This document shows, piece after piece, positions 43,186 through 51,452 of a DNA stretch of 61,239 bases (the first letter of the stretch is position 1; the number at the start of each line of letters is the position of its first letter). The DNA is taken from contig CAKRDK010000013.1 of assembly GCA_934309475.1 (NCBI GenBank), positions 1-61,239 of the forward strand, in the 5' to 3' direction. Position numbers and translations under genes: made by a program. The notes beneath the pieces were generated by a model that was not told where the DNA came from, made no database searches, and saw only the letters and a list, made by a program, of their open reading frames with translations. Source of the DNA: an uncultured Roseburia sp. Lineage in GTDB: Bacteria > Bacillota > Clostridia > Lachnospirales > Lachnospiraceae.

Positions 43186-44898
43186 ATGAGAAGAAGTAAA
43201 AGAGTAAAAAGTGCAGCAGTAGTGACTGCCCTGACAGCATCTATGCTGGCGGGAACATTGACAGGATGTGGCGGTACATCCAGCAGCGCAGGAGGTTCTT
43301 CCTCCGACGATCCAATTACATTGACGGTTTACAGCCAGCGTGCCAATTATTCCGGGGAAGAGATTGGCTGGTCTGCACAGATTCTGTTAGACAAATTCAA
43401 TGTAAAATTAAACATCGTGCCGGATGATGACGGTGTGTTTGAGACACGTATGGAAAATGGCGACCTTGGCGATATTGTGGTGTTTGGTTCTGATACGGAT
43501 TACAAGGAAGCAGTTGACCAGAATATGTTATACGACTGGAACGAAGATGATTTGTTAGCAGACTACGGTTCTTATATCAAAGAGAACATGAGTGCTGCCT
43601 TAGATAAGAATGCGGATATTTCCGGCGGCAATGTCTACGGTCTTGGAATGGACGTGGCACAGAACGCAGACGAGCATCAGTCGTTCTTCTACACATGGGA
43701 TGTCAGATGGGATCTCTATAAAGAATTAGGTTATCCGGAAGTCAACGATTGGGATGATTTGGTAGATTTATTTACACAGATGAAAGAAATCTGCCCGACA
43801 GATGACAACGGCAACCCGACTTATGCAGTTTCTTTATGGCCGGATTGGGATGGTGATCTTGTTATGTATGTAAAATCAACGGCAACTGCATATTACGGTT
43901 ATGATGAACTTGGAATCGGTCTGTATGATCCGGAGACAGGTGATTTCCATGGTGCCTTAGAAGATAACAGCCCATACTTAACAGCGTTGAAATTCTACAA
44001 TAAGCTGTTCCAGGCAGGTCTTGTAGACCCTGACTCCATGACAGCAACTTACGATACAGCAGTTACAGAAAAGACAAAAAATGGTGGAACATTCTTCTCT
44101 ATCTTTAACTATTCCGGCTGCCTTGCTTACAACACAGATGAGCATACAAGTGCCGGTAAGATGATGTGTTCTTTAGTTCCGACAGAGGCATCTCCAATTG
44201 TATACGGCTTGAATCCACAGGGAAGCAATGCCGGTATCTGGGCAATCGGTGCGAACTGTGAATATCCGGAACTTTGTATGGAGATTTTAAACTGGCTTGC
44301 AACACCGGAAGGAAGAATGACTTCTGAATATGGTCCGGAAGGAGACTGCTGGTACTATGACGAAAATGGCAATACTTACTTCACAGAACTTGGTAAGGCA
44401 TGTCAGTTAGACAGCAAGACAGAGATGACAGGAGATTACTCCGGTACATTCAAAGATGGTATGTTCCAGTTCTCCTGCACAACATGGAACTTAGATGCGG
44501 AGAACCCGGATTCTGTAGAAGGGGAGACTTTTAACGATACAAGCTGGGCAAGTGAGCAGACAGATGCTTCCTGTGACATCGAACAGGATTGGAGAGATTA
44601 CACAGGATGCAATTCTACAGACGAATACATGGAGACAACAAACTATAAAGTATCTCCGGGAAGTTCCTACTCTACCAGCAAGAAGTCTGACGAGTTAAAA
44701 ACAACATGGGAGCAGGTATCAACCTGTATCAAAGAAGGTTCCTGGAATGCAATGTATGCATCCACAGATGAAGAATATGAGCAGATTGTAGCACAGATGA
44801 TTGAGGACGCAAAATCATATGGTTACGATGAATGTGTCGAATGGTCTGAAAATGAAGCTGCAACACGTTATGCTTGTGAGCAGGAAGCAGCACAGTAG
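43186..44898 (+). CDS. Extracellular solute-binding lipoprotein (oligosaccharide)
   Basis: 570 residues. Basic start MRRSKRVK, hydrophobic segment and lipobox TLTGC with C28. A serine-rich linker leads to a type-1 binding protein of the LplA group (ITLTVYSQRANY near the start of the mature part). It captures the oligosaccharide and delivers it to the two permeases. An in-frame GTG at 43150 would add 12 charged residues and overlaps the GGAGGG site. ATG at 43186 fits a signal peptide but lies 36 bases from that site, with a hairpin in between. A perfect terminator follows. Confidence 0.88.
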   Translation: MRRSKRVKSAAVVTALTASMLAGTLTGCGGTSSSAGGSSSDDPITLTVYSQRANYSGEEIGWSAQILLDKFNVKLNIVPDDDGVFETRMENGDLGDIVVFGSDTDYKEAVDQNMLYDWNEDDLLADYGSYIKENMSAALDKNADISGGNVYGLGMDVAQNADEHQSFFYTWDVRWDLYKELGYPEVNDWDDLVDLFTQMKEICPTDDNGNPTYAVSLWPDWDGDLVMYVKSTATAYYGYDELGIGLYDPETGDFHGALEDNSPYLTALKFYNKLFQAGLVDPDSMTATYDTAVTEKTKNGGTFFSIFNYSGCLAYNTDEHTSAGKMMCSLVPTEASPIVYGLNPQGSNAGIWAIGANCEYPELCMEILNWLATPEGRMTSEYGPEGDCWYYDENGNTYFTELGKACQLDSKTEMTGDYSGTFKDGMFQFSCTTWNLDAENPDSVEGETFNDTSWASEQTDASCDIEQDWRDYTGCNSTDEYMETTNYKVSPGSSYSTSKKSDELKTTWEQVSTCIKEGSWNAMYASTDEEYEQIVAQMIEDAKSYGYDECVEWSENEAATRYACEQEAAQ

Positions 44899-44924
44899 CA
44901 TTTTGAAGAAAAATATGGTATGAT

Positions 44925-44959
44925 AAAAGAAGCTGTTCGGTTTCCGAACAGCTTCTTTT
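44925..44959 (+). terminator. Intrinsic terminator after the binding-protein gene
   Basis: A perfect 16-bp stem (44925-44940 with 44944-44959) with a TTT loop; its 3' arm ends in TTTT and is followed by C. It would limit expression of the two downstream genes relative to the transporter. Confidence 0.92.
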
Positions 44960-44985
44960 CAAAAGTGAGGAAGGGAATAGGTTTC

Positions 44986-45621
44986 ATGAAGTTTTTTAGT
45001 ATTGAGAGTGGATTTTACAAGTTTATGAATCGGGTTCTGGAATTTTTAAAAATCAGCTTGTTATGGCTGCTTTGCAGTCTCCCGGTTGTGACAATGGGAG
45101 CGGCAACGGTCGCAGCCTACACCATTACACTTAAGATGGTGGATGAGGAAGAAGGTTATATTGCCAAGCCGTTTTTTAAGGCATTCCGGGAGAATCTGCT
45201 GCAGGGCTCGCTTCTTGGAATCATCACTATGGTTGGTGCATATGCCATATATTTGGATTTTCAGTTGTTCGAGGCAGTGGAGGACAATCCGGTGATTTTT
45301 CTGATTGTCGGCATGGTTGGAATTTTTTTGCTGGTGATGGGAACTGTTTTTGCATTTCCGCTTCTGGCGCGTTATGAGAACACGATTCCAAGGACGATGC
45401 GTAATTCTTACCGCATTGCGACAAGATGTTTTGTGAGAACGCTGCTTATGGTGGTGATTCTTGCAGTGGAGCTTGTGTTCTTTTTCTGGAATACAACCAC
45501 GATTGTGATTGGAGTATTATTAGGACCGGCGAGTATGATTTATACCATCAGTGCCTTTGCACTGATTTTCTTCCGCGAGATTGAGAAGGAGCCGGGGACA
45601 GTGAAAAAAGAGACAGAGTAG
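44986..45621 (+). CDS. DUF624 (YesL-type) membrane protein
   Basis: 211 residues, about five transmembrane helices, beginning MKFFSIESGFYKFMNRVLEF, with the motif LWLLCSLPVVTMGAATVA. YesL-family proteins sit in ABC sugar-uptake operons of Firmicutes. Their role is not established. ATG at 44986 follows GAGGAAGGG. It lies between the two binding-protein genes. Confidence 0.87.
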   Translation: MKFFSIESGFYKFMNRVLEFLKISLLWLLCSLPVVTMGAATVAAYTITLKMVDEEEGYIAKPFFKAFRENLLQGSLLGIITMVGAYAIYLDFQLFEAVEDNPVIFLIVGMVGIFLLVMGTVFAFPLLARYENTIPRTMRNSYRIATRCFVRTLLMVVILAVELVFFFWNTTTIVIGVLLGPASMIYTISAFALIFFREIEKEPGTVKKETE

Positions 45622-45644
45622 CCTGCAGGAAAGGTCAGATAGGC

Positions 45645-47282
45645 ATGAGAGGGAAAAGAGAACGAGTGGTGGCGGCTTGCATGCTGTCCGCTTTGACACT
45701 GGGGCTGTCAGCGTCGTGTCAGCAGACAAAAGAAGAAACACAGATAGATTCTGTCACATTTACCTTTTATAATGCAGATGGTTCGGAAGACCCGTGGAGT
45801 GACCCGGTGGCGCAGGCGATTACGGATGCGACCGGCGTGACGATTGAGACGCAGTATCCGACGCAGGGGAATGAGGACTGCATCGCATTGATGATTGCGA
45901 CCGGGGAGTATCCCGATTTGATTTTTGCAAAAGGAGACAGTAATCTTCTGATAGAAAATGATGCCTTAATTGATATGTCTGATTTGATTGACGAGTATGG
46001 GCCGCACATCAAGGAACTGTATGGGGATGATTACGAGAAACTGCGTTGCAGTTCGGAGGATGATGCCATTTACCAGCTTTGCAGCACCGAGGTTGGAAAT
46101 GAGATACTGACAACATCCGGGACGGCACAGCTTCAGTGGGCGGTGTTGGCAGAAAATGATTATGAGATACCGCGGACACTTGATGCCTACACGGAAATGA
46201 TTCGTTCTTATCTGGAAAAGTATCCGACCATCAACGGACAAAAGACAATCGGAATCTCTCTTTCCTGTGCAGACTGGCACTGGTACATTACATTGAGTGA
46301 TCCGGCGGGCTTCATTGCAAACGGAAGTGTCGGAGACGGACAATGGGTGGTGGACGAGGATGGAACCGTCCATTACAAGCATTGTGTGGAGAACCAGAAA
46401 GAGTATTTTCAGTGGTTAAATGAGATGTACGCGGAGGCAATTCTAGACCCGGAATTTGCAACCCAGACCCATGAGGAATATCAGCAGAAAATTATGTCCG
46501 GCAGAGTGTTAGCACTCTTAGACAGTGAATGGGATTATGCGGATGCGGAGATTACCTTAGAGAAAAACGGCATGTCGGAGCGCACCTATGCGGGGCTTCC
46601 GGTTACGCTGAATGAGGACGTCGTCTGTGCGACACTTCGCGGCCAGCAGCTTGCAACAGGCTGGGGAATCGGTATCACAAAGGACTGCAAAGACCCGGTT
46701 CGTGCCGTACAGTTTTTGGACTGGATGTGTTCGGAGGAAGCTCAGATTCTGTTAAACTGGGGAATTGAAGATGTCGATTATACCTATGATGATACGGGAA
46801 AACGTGTCAATCTCAATGGAGACAGCGGCCAGTCTGTGGAGGATTACCGGGAGGAAAGCGGAGTCGGCTATCACAATTATCCGTTCCCGGCTTACGGAAA
46901 TACAGCAAAAGATTCCACCGGCAATTACTATAAACAGCAGTCGCGGGAGATGGTCGCAGAGGGATACAACAGTGCGGAGCGTGACGCATTAGAGGCATGG
47001 GGCTGTGAGTATCTGACGGATATTTTTCCACAGGCGGATGAATTTGAACCACTTTTGTATTCGCCACTCTGGTCAAAGGTGCTGCCGTCCGAGATTGCGG
47101 CAACGGTAACGGAATTAGATGCCTTATCGGCAGAGCGTTTGGTGGACTGTATTGTCTGTGACCCGCAGGAATTTGAACAGGAGTGGGAATCGTACCAGAC
47201 ACAGTTAGAAGAACTTGGTGTGCGTCAGGCAGAAGCGTGCATGACGGAATTGATTCAAAAAGAAATTGCAGAGAATTCTTAA
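45645..47282 (+). CDS. Second extracellular solute-binding lipoprotein
   Basis: 545 residues with a lipobox LSASC (C25) and an LplA-type fold: TFTFYNADGSEDPW, then a PDLIFAKGDSN segment, and GWGIGITKDCKDP in the C-lobe. It differs clearly from the binding protein at 43186, and no second permease pair is present. The two may feed one channel with different ligands. It is closed by a bidirectional terminator facing the regulator gene. Confidence 0.83.
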   Translation: MRGKRERVVAACMLSALTLGLSASCQQTKEETQIDSVTFTFYNADGSEDPWSDPVAQAITDATGVTIETQYPTQGNEDCIALMIATGEYPDLIFAKGDSNLLIENDALIDMSDLIDEYGPHIKELYGDDYEKLRCSSEDDAIYQLCSTEVGNEILTTSGTAQLQWAVLAENDYEIPRTLDAYTEMIRSYLEKYPTINGQKTIGISLSCADWHWYITLSDPAGFIANGSVGDGQWVVDEDGTVHYKHCVENQKEYFQWLNEMYAEAILDPEFATQTHEEYQQKIMSGRVLALLDSEWDYADAEITLEKNGMSERTYAGLPVTLNEDVVCATLRGQQLATGWGIGITKDCKDPVRAVQFLDWMCSEEAQILLNWGIEDVDYTYDDTGKRVNLNGDSGQSVEDYREESGVGYHNYPFPAYGNTAKDSTGNYYKQQSREMVAEGYNSAERDALEAWGCEYLTDIFPQADEFEPLLYSPLWSKVLPSEIAATVTELDALSAERLVDCIVCDPQEFEQEWESYQTQLEELGVRQAEACMTELIQKEIAENS

Positions 47283-47317
47283 AAAAAAGAAGTTACACAT
47301 CGTGTAACTTCTTTTTT
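47283..47317. terminator. Bidirectional terminator between converging genes
   Basis: AAAAAAGAAGTTACAC pairs with GTGTAACTTCTTTTTT around a 3-base loop. It serves the + strand binding-protein gene and the - strand regulator gene. Confidence 0.92.
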
Positions 47318-47335
47318 GCCTTATGAAATATATTT

Positions 47336-48889
47336 TTATGTAGTTTTATTTTTCCGGCGGAACTCCGCAGGGCTCTGACCGACATATTTTTTGAATTTGA
47401 TGTGAAAGTAATCCACGTTGCGGTATCCTACTTTTTCTGCGACCTGGTAGACTTTTAAACTGTCGTTGAGCAGAAGCTGTTTCGAGTGCTCAATGCGGAT
47501 GTGGTCGACGTAGGAGTTGAAGTTTTCTCCCATTTTTTTGTTGAAAATTTTGCCGAGGTAGGAACTGTTATAACCAAAGAGCGGTGCAATATTTTCCAAT
47601 GTGATATTCTCAGCATAGTTATGATTGATGTAATGTAAAATATCGTCTAGGACACTGTCTCTTGAAGAATTGCCAATGTAGTTCATAATCAGCTCGAACT
47701 GTTCCTCAAAGAAATGGGTAATATCATAGAGATAATACTGGCTTTCCATGAACCGGATAATGTCGCTGTTACCCGGAAAAGGAATCTCTATCGTGTTGTA
47801 GAGATGGTGAATCCGTTCCTTAATCTGCAGATACAAATCAGCGAGAAACAGCTTGATGGATTCGATGGAATTTGAAGTTGTAAACAAAGTCTGATTCAAT
47901 TCTTTTAACGTCTCCGAGAGCATATTGCGGTTGAAAGCCTGAAGGTAGTCACAGAACTTTCCGGAATATTCGGAGAGGAGTGCCTTGTCTAAATCCAGTG
48001 TGCAGCCGGCTAAGGCAGGAAGTTCCTCGTAGCCCATCGTGTGCTGTGCCGGTTCACAGAAAAAGCGCCGCTCTAACAGACGGAGGGCTTCCTGATAGGA
48101 GCCGGATATCTCCGAGAGTGAGTGGACACAGTGGCCATATGTCAGAAAGAGGGTATCAAGCGGGGAATCCTTCTGCGGCAGATTTTTCCGCTGGTAACGC
48201 TCTAAAAAGTCATTAAATTTCGAAATGGCAAAGCTTCCTTTTAATAAAAGTACCTCGTTAAAATCAATGGTAACGTTGTCATAAGAATTATAATTTTGGT
48301 TTGTGACACGAAGCAGATCCGAGAAACGGTAGGACAAATCGGTTGCTTTGTGGCTGTATTTTTCATAGATGACAACCTGAAAAATATCAGCATCCAAGTG
48401 CATCTGTTTTAAGTCAAGATGCGTAAAATCGGCAGTACCGAGTAAAATGTCTGTGACAATCGAATGATATGCCTTCTGACGGTAATGCAGGGCAGTCTCA
48501 GATTCTTTTTGTGACTGCTCTAAGGAATCCCGGATGGCAATCAGAATCTCTTCTAATTCATCCTCGTCGGTCGGTTTGGTCAGGTAATATTCCACACCGT
48601 AACGGATTGCTTCCTGCGCATATTTAAAATCGGAATAACCACTCAGGATAATGATTTTTCCGTTATAACCCTGTTGTTTTGCTTCGCGGATGACATCAAG
48701 ACCAAGCATCTTTGGCATTCGGATATCAAGAAGTGCAACCTCCGGCTTCTCGCGCAGCAAAAAGTCAAGCGCTTCCTCACCGTTTGCAGCTTCGCCGCAT
48801 ATCTCATAACCCAAAGCTTCCCAGTCAACAATACAGCCTAATCCCTCACGGATAATCGCCTCATCATCTGCAATTAATACCTTATACAT
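47336..48889 (-). CDS. YesN-type response regulator with AraC-family DNA-binding domain
   Basis: 517 residues. The receiver domain (1-~120) has the acidic pocket ADDE, phospho-acceptor D55 in LLDIRMP and LTKPTDEDEL. A long helical middle region follows, and an AraC-type double HTH lies at ~417-514 (ITLENIAPLFGYNSSYLGKI...VYQVAEKVGYRNVDYFHIKF). It should activate sugar-uptake genes after phosphorylation. No YesM-type kinase is adjacent. ATG at 48889 has AAAGGAG upstream; a longer version starting at 48916 has no ribosome site. It is probably the factor acting at the AAGGTAT sites. Confidence 0.9.
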   Translation of the reverse strand: MYKVLIADDEAIIREGLGCIVDWEALGYEICGEAANGEEALDFLLREKPEVALLDIRMPKMLGLDVIREAKQQGYNGKIIILSGYSDFKYAQEAIRYGVEYYLTKPTDEDELEEILIAIRDSLEQSQKESETALHYRQKAYHSIVTDILLGTADFTHLDLKQMHLDADIFQVVIYEKYSHKATDLSYRFSDLLRVTNQNYNSYDNVTIDFNEVLLLKGSFAISKFNDFLERYQRKNLPQKDSPLDTLFLTYGHCVHSLSEISGSYQEALRLLERRFFCEPAQHTMGYEELPALAGCTLDLDKALLSEYSGKFCDYLQAFNRNMLSETLKELNQTLFTTSNSIESIKLFLADLYLQIKERIHHLYNTIEIPFPGNSDIIRFMESQYYLYDITHFFEEQFELIMNYIGNSSRDSVLDDILHYINHNYAENITLENIAPLFGYNSSYLGKIFNKKMGENFNSYVDHIRIEHSKQLLLNDSLKVYQVAEKVGYRNVDYFHIKFKKYVGQSPAEFRRKNKTT

Positions 48890-48914
48890 GTCTTTCTCCT
48901 TTAACCCAATGTAC

Positions 48915-48953
48915 ATACCTTAAAAGTATAAAATCGAAATGATTTTTTGTCAA
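48915..48953 (-). promoter_or_regulatory. Promoter of the YesN-type regulator with AAGGTAT at the start site
   Basis: Minus strand: TTGACA (48953-48948), 17 bases, TATACT (48930-48925). AAGGTAT (48921-48915) lies just after the -10, at the transcription start. A protein binding there would repress this promoter. Confidence 0.75.
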
Positions 48954-48982
48954 ATAAATAGAGTGTTTTACATGTAAAAATC

Positions 48983-49015
48983 AAGGTATCAAAGCAGAAA
49001 GTTTTTCGCTAAAAT
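48983..49015 (+). promoter_or_regulatory. Activator-type promoter of the GH31-GH3 operon
   Basis: TAAAAT (49010-49015) has no -35 match. AAGGTAT (48983-48989) begins 27 bases upstream of it, as at the transporter promoter. Confidence 0.6.
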
Positions 49016-49077
49016 AAGGGTGAAAATGATACAACGAAATGAATGTTTCAAAAAGATAGAAGAGAAGGAGAAATCAT

Positions 49078-51417
49078 ATGAAATTTAGTAATGGATGCTG
49101 GTTACAAAAAGAGGGATGTGAATGTTTTTCACCGGCTGAGGTGTATTTTACAAAAATAGAAGAAAACGAGGTGACAATTTGTGCACCTACCTCGCAGATT
49201 AGACACAGAGGAGACACGTTAGGCGGTGTGAACTTAACCATCAAAATCAGTGCACCATACCCGGAAGTGCTGCGTGTGCAGACGTTTCATTATATGGGAG
49301 TGCAGAAAAAGGCACCTTCCTTTGAGCTTGCACAGGAGATCACTGGGAACTTAAAAGCGGAGGAGACGGAAGAGAAATTAATCATTTCAAGTGGGACACT
49401 CCGCCTTGAGATTGAAAAGGCAAATTGTGCCATGACATATTTCCGTGGAGCGGAAAAGCTTACCGCAAGCGCGGGAAGAGATTTGGCTTATATGAAGACG
49501 GACTGGCGTGGACTTGCCTATGACGATGGAGGACTTCACGATACCTATATGAGAGAGCAGCTGCTCTTATCGGTCGGGGAACTGATTTATGGATTGGGAG
49601 AGCGATTCGGTGCATTTGTCAAAAACGGACAGAGCATCGACATCTGGAATGAGGATGGTGGAACTTCTACCGAGCAGTCTTACAAAAACATTCCGTTTTA
49701 TCTGTCAAACCGCGGTTACGGTGTGTTTGTGAACCATCCGGAGCGTGTTTCGTTTGAAGTTGGAACCGAGATGGTGACGAAAGTAGAATTTTCCGTACCG
49801 GGGGAAAGCCTTGACTTTTTCTTAATCAATGGACCGACGATGAAGGATGTGTTGAGACGCTACACGGACATCACAGGGAAACCATCTCTGCCGGCACCTT
49901 GGACATTCGGCTTATGGCTTTCCACTTCCTTTACGACAAATTATGACGAGGCAACGGTCAACAGCTTTATTGATGGCATGATAGAGCGAAAGATTCCACT
50001 TTCCGTATTCCATTTTGACTGCTTCTGGATGAAGGATTTCTGCTGGTCCGATTTCACATGGGATGCGCGTGTGTTCCCGGACCCGGAAGGCATGTTAAAG
50101 CGCCTGAAAGAAAAAGGATTGAAAATCTGCGTCTGGATTAACAGCTACATCGGTCAGGAATCCATTTTGTTTGAAGAAGGAGCCAAAAACGGATATTTTC
50201 TCAAGCGCCCAAACGGAGATGTATGGCAGTGGGATATGTGGCAGCCTGGCATGGCGATTGTGGACTTTACCAATCCTGCTGCAAGAGAATGGTATGCATC
50301 GAAGTTAGAAGCACTGCTCGATATGGGAGTGGATTGTTTTAAGACAGACTTTGGCGAAAGAATACCTACGGATGTAGTATATTATGACGGTTCCGACCCG
50401 GTAAAAATGCATAATTATTACACCTATTTATACAATAAAACCGTTTTTGAAGTACTGAAAAAGAAAAAAGGCGAGAAGGAAGCGATTCTTTTTGCACGTT
50501 CTGCGACCGCCGGCGGTCAGAAATTCCCGGTTCACTGGGGTGGAGACTGCTGGTCCGATTATGAATCCATGGAAGAGAGTCTGCGTGGAGGACTTTCCCT
50601 GACAAGCTCCGGTTTCGGATACTGGAGTCACGACATCGGTGGATTTGAGAGTACTTCGACTCCGGATGTATACAAGAGATGGTGTGCGTTTGGCCTGCTT
50701 TCCACACATTCCCGTCTGCACGGAAGCAATTCTTACCGCGTTCCGTGGGCATATGATGAGGAATCCGTTGACGTTGTCCGTTTCTTTGCACAGTTGAAAG
50801 CATCTTTGATGCCATACTTATACCGTAACGCCATCGAGACGCATGAGACCGGTATTCCAATGATGCGAAGCATGCCGCTTGAGTTCCCGGAGGATAGAAA
50901 CTGTGCGTACCTTGCATCACAGTATTTTCTGGGAGATTCCCTTTTAGTTGCGCCGATTTTTAACGAGGAAGGAATGGCTGAGTATTATCTGCCACAGGGA
51001 AGATGGACGAATTTTCTGACCGGCGAAGTGAGAGAAGGCGGACAGTGGTACAAAGAGAAACACGGTTATCGGAGTATCCCGCTCTATGCAAAAGAGGGCA
51101 GTATCGTTGCAGTCGGTGCCACAAATGAAAGTGCAGTCTACGATTATGCAGATGGCGTGACATTCCGCGCATTTGAACTGCCGGACGGCGTGACAGAGCA
51201 GATTGTTTATGACGGCGATGGAAAAGCAGATACCATCATTACAATTACAAAATCAGGAAATGAGTACAAGATTTTCGCGCAGGGAACAAAGCCTTGCTAT
51301 GTAGAAATCGCAGGCGAAAAAGAACCGGCAGATATTTCAGGCGGAAGCATCGAAAAAGACGGTGATATCGTGAAAATAGCACCTGTTTTAGGAAAAGAAC
51401 TTGTGTTAGTATATTAG
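49078..51417 (+). CDS. yicI: Alpha-xylosidase, GH31 YicI type
   Basis: 779 residues, full length for YicI. The nucleophile is D424 in CFKTDFGER. The acid is D490 in HWGGDCWSDYESM, 66 residues on, exactly the YicI spacing (D416/D482). HFDCFWMKDF and GYWSHDIGGFE are also diagnostic. It releases xylose from the non-reducing end of xyloglucan oligosaccharides in the cytoplasm. It is the second GH31 in the locus and probably differs in chain length or branch preference from the first. GGAG precedes the start. GH3 follows 35 bases on. Confidence 0.93.
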   Translation: MKFSNGCWLQKEGCECFSPAEVYFTKIEENEVTICAPTSQIRHRGDTLGGVNLTIKISAPYPEVLRVQTFHYMGVQKKAPSFELAQEITGNLKAEETEEKLIISSGTLRLEIEKANCAMTYFRGAEKLTASAGRDLAYMKTDWRGLAYDDGGLHDTYMREQLLLSVGELIYGLGERFGAFVKNGQSIDIWNEDGGTSTEQSYKNIPFYLSNRGYGVFVNHPERVSFEVGTEMVTKVEFSVPGESLDFFLINGPTMKDVLRRYTDITGKPSLPAPWTFGLWLSTSFTTNYDEATVNSFIDGMIERKIPLSVFHFDCFWMKDFCWSDFTWDARVFPDPEGMLKRLKEKGLKICVWINSYIGQESILFEEGAKNGYFLKRPNGDVWQWDMWQPGMAIVDFTNPAAREWYASKLEALLDMGVDCFKTDFGERIPTDVVYYDGSDPVKMHNYYTYLYNKTVFEVLKKKKGEKEAILFARSATAGGQKFPVHWGGDCWSDYESMEESLRGGLSLTSSGFGYWSHDIGGFESTSTPDVYKRWCAFGLLSTHSRLHGSNSYRVPWAYDEESVDVVRFFAQLKASLMPYLYRNAIETHETGIPMMRSMPLEFPEDRNCAYLASQYFLGDSLLVAPIFNEEGMAEYYLPQGRWTNFLTGEVREGGQWYKEKHGYRSIPLYAKEGSIVAVGATNESAVYDYADGVTFRAFELPDGVTEQIVYDGDGKADTIITITKSGNEYKIFAQGTKPCYVEIAGEKEPADISGGSIEKDGDIVKIAPVLGKELVLVY

Positions 51418-51452
51418 AAAAAGAAACAGATACGGAAAGGTATGGGGATAGG

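Noticed and set aside
44919..44924. TGG-TATGAT extended -10 just before the terminator at 44925
   Set aside because: Any transcript would run straight into the perfect 16-bp terminator. It could give only a ~30-base RNA, so it was not called.
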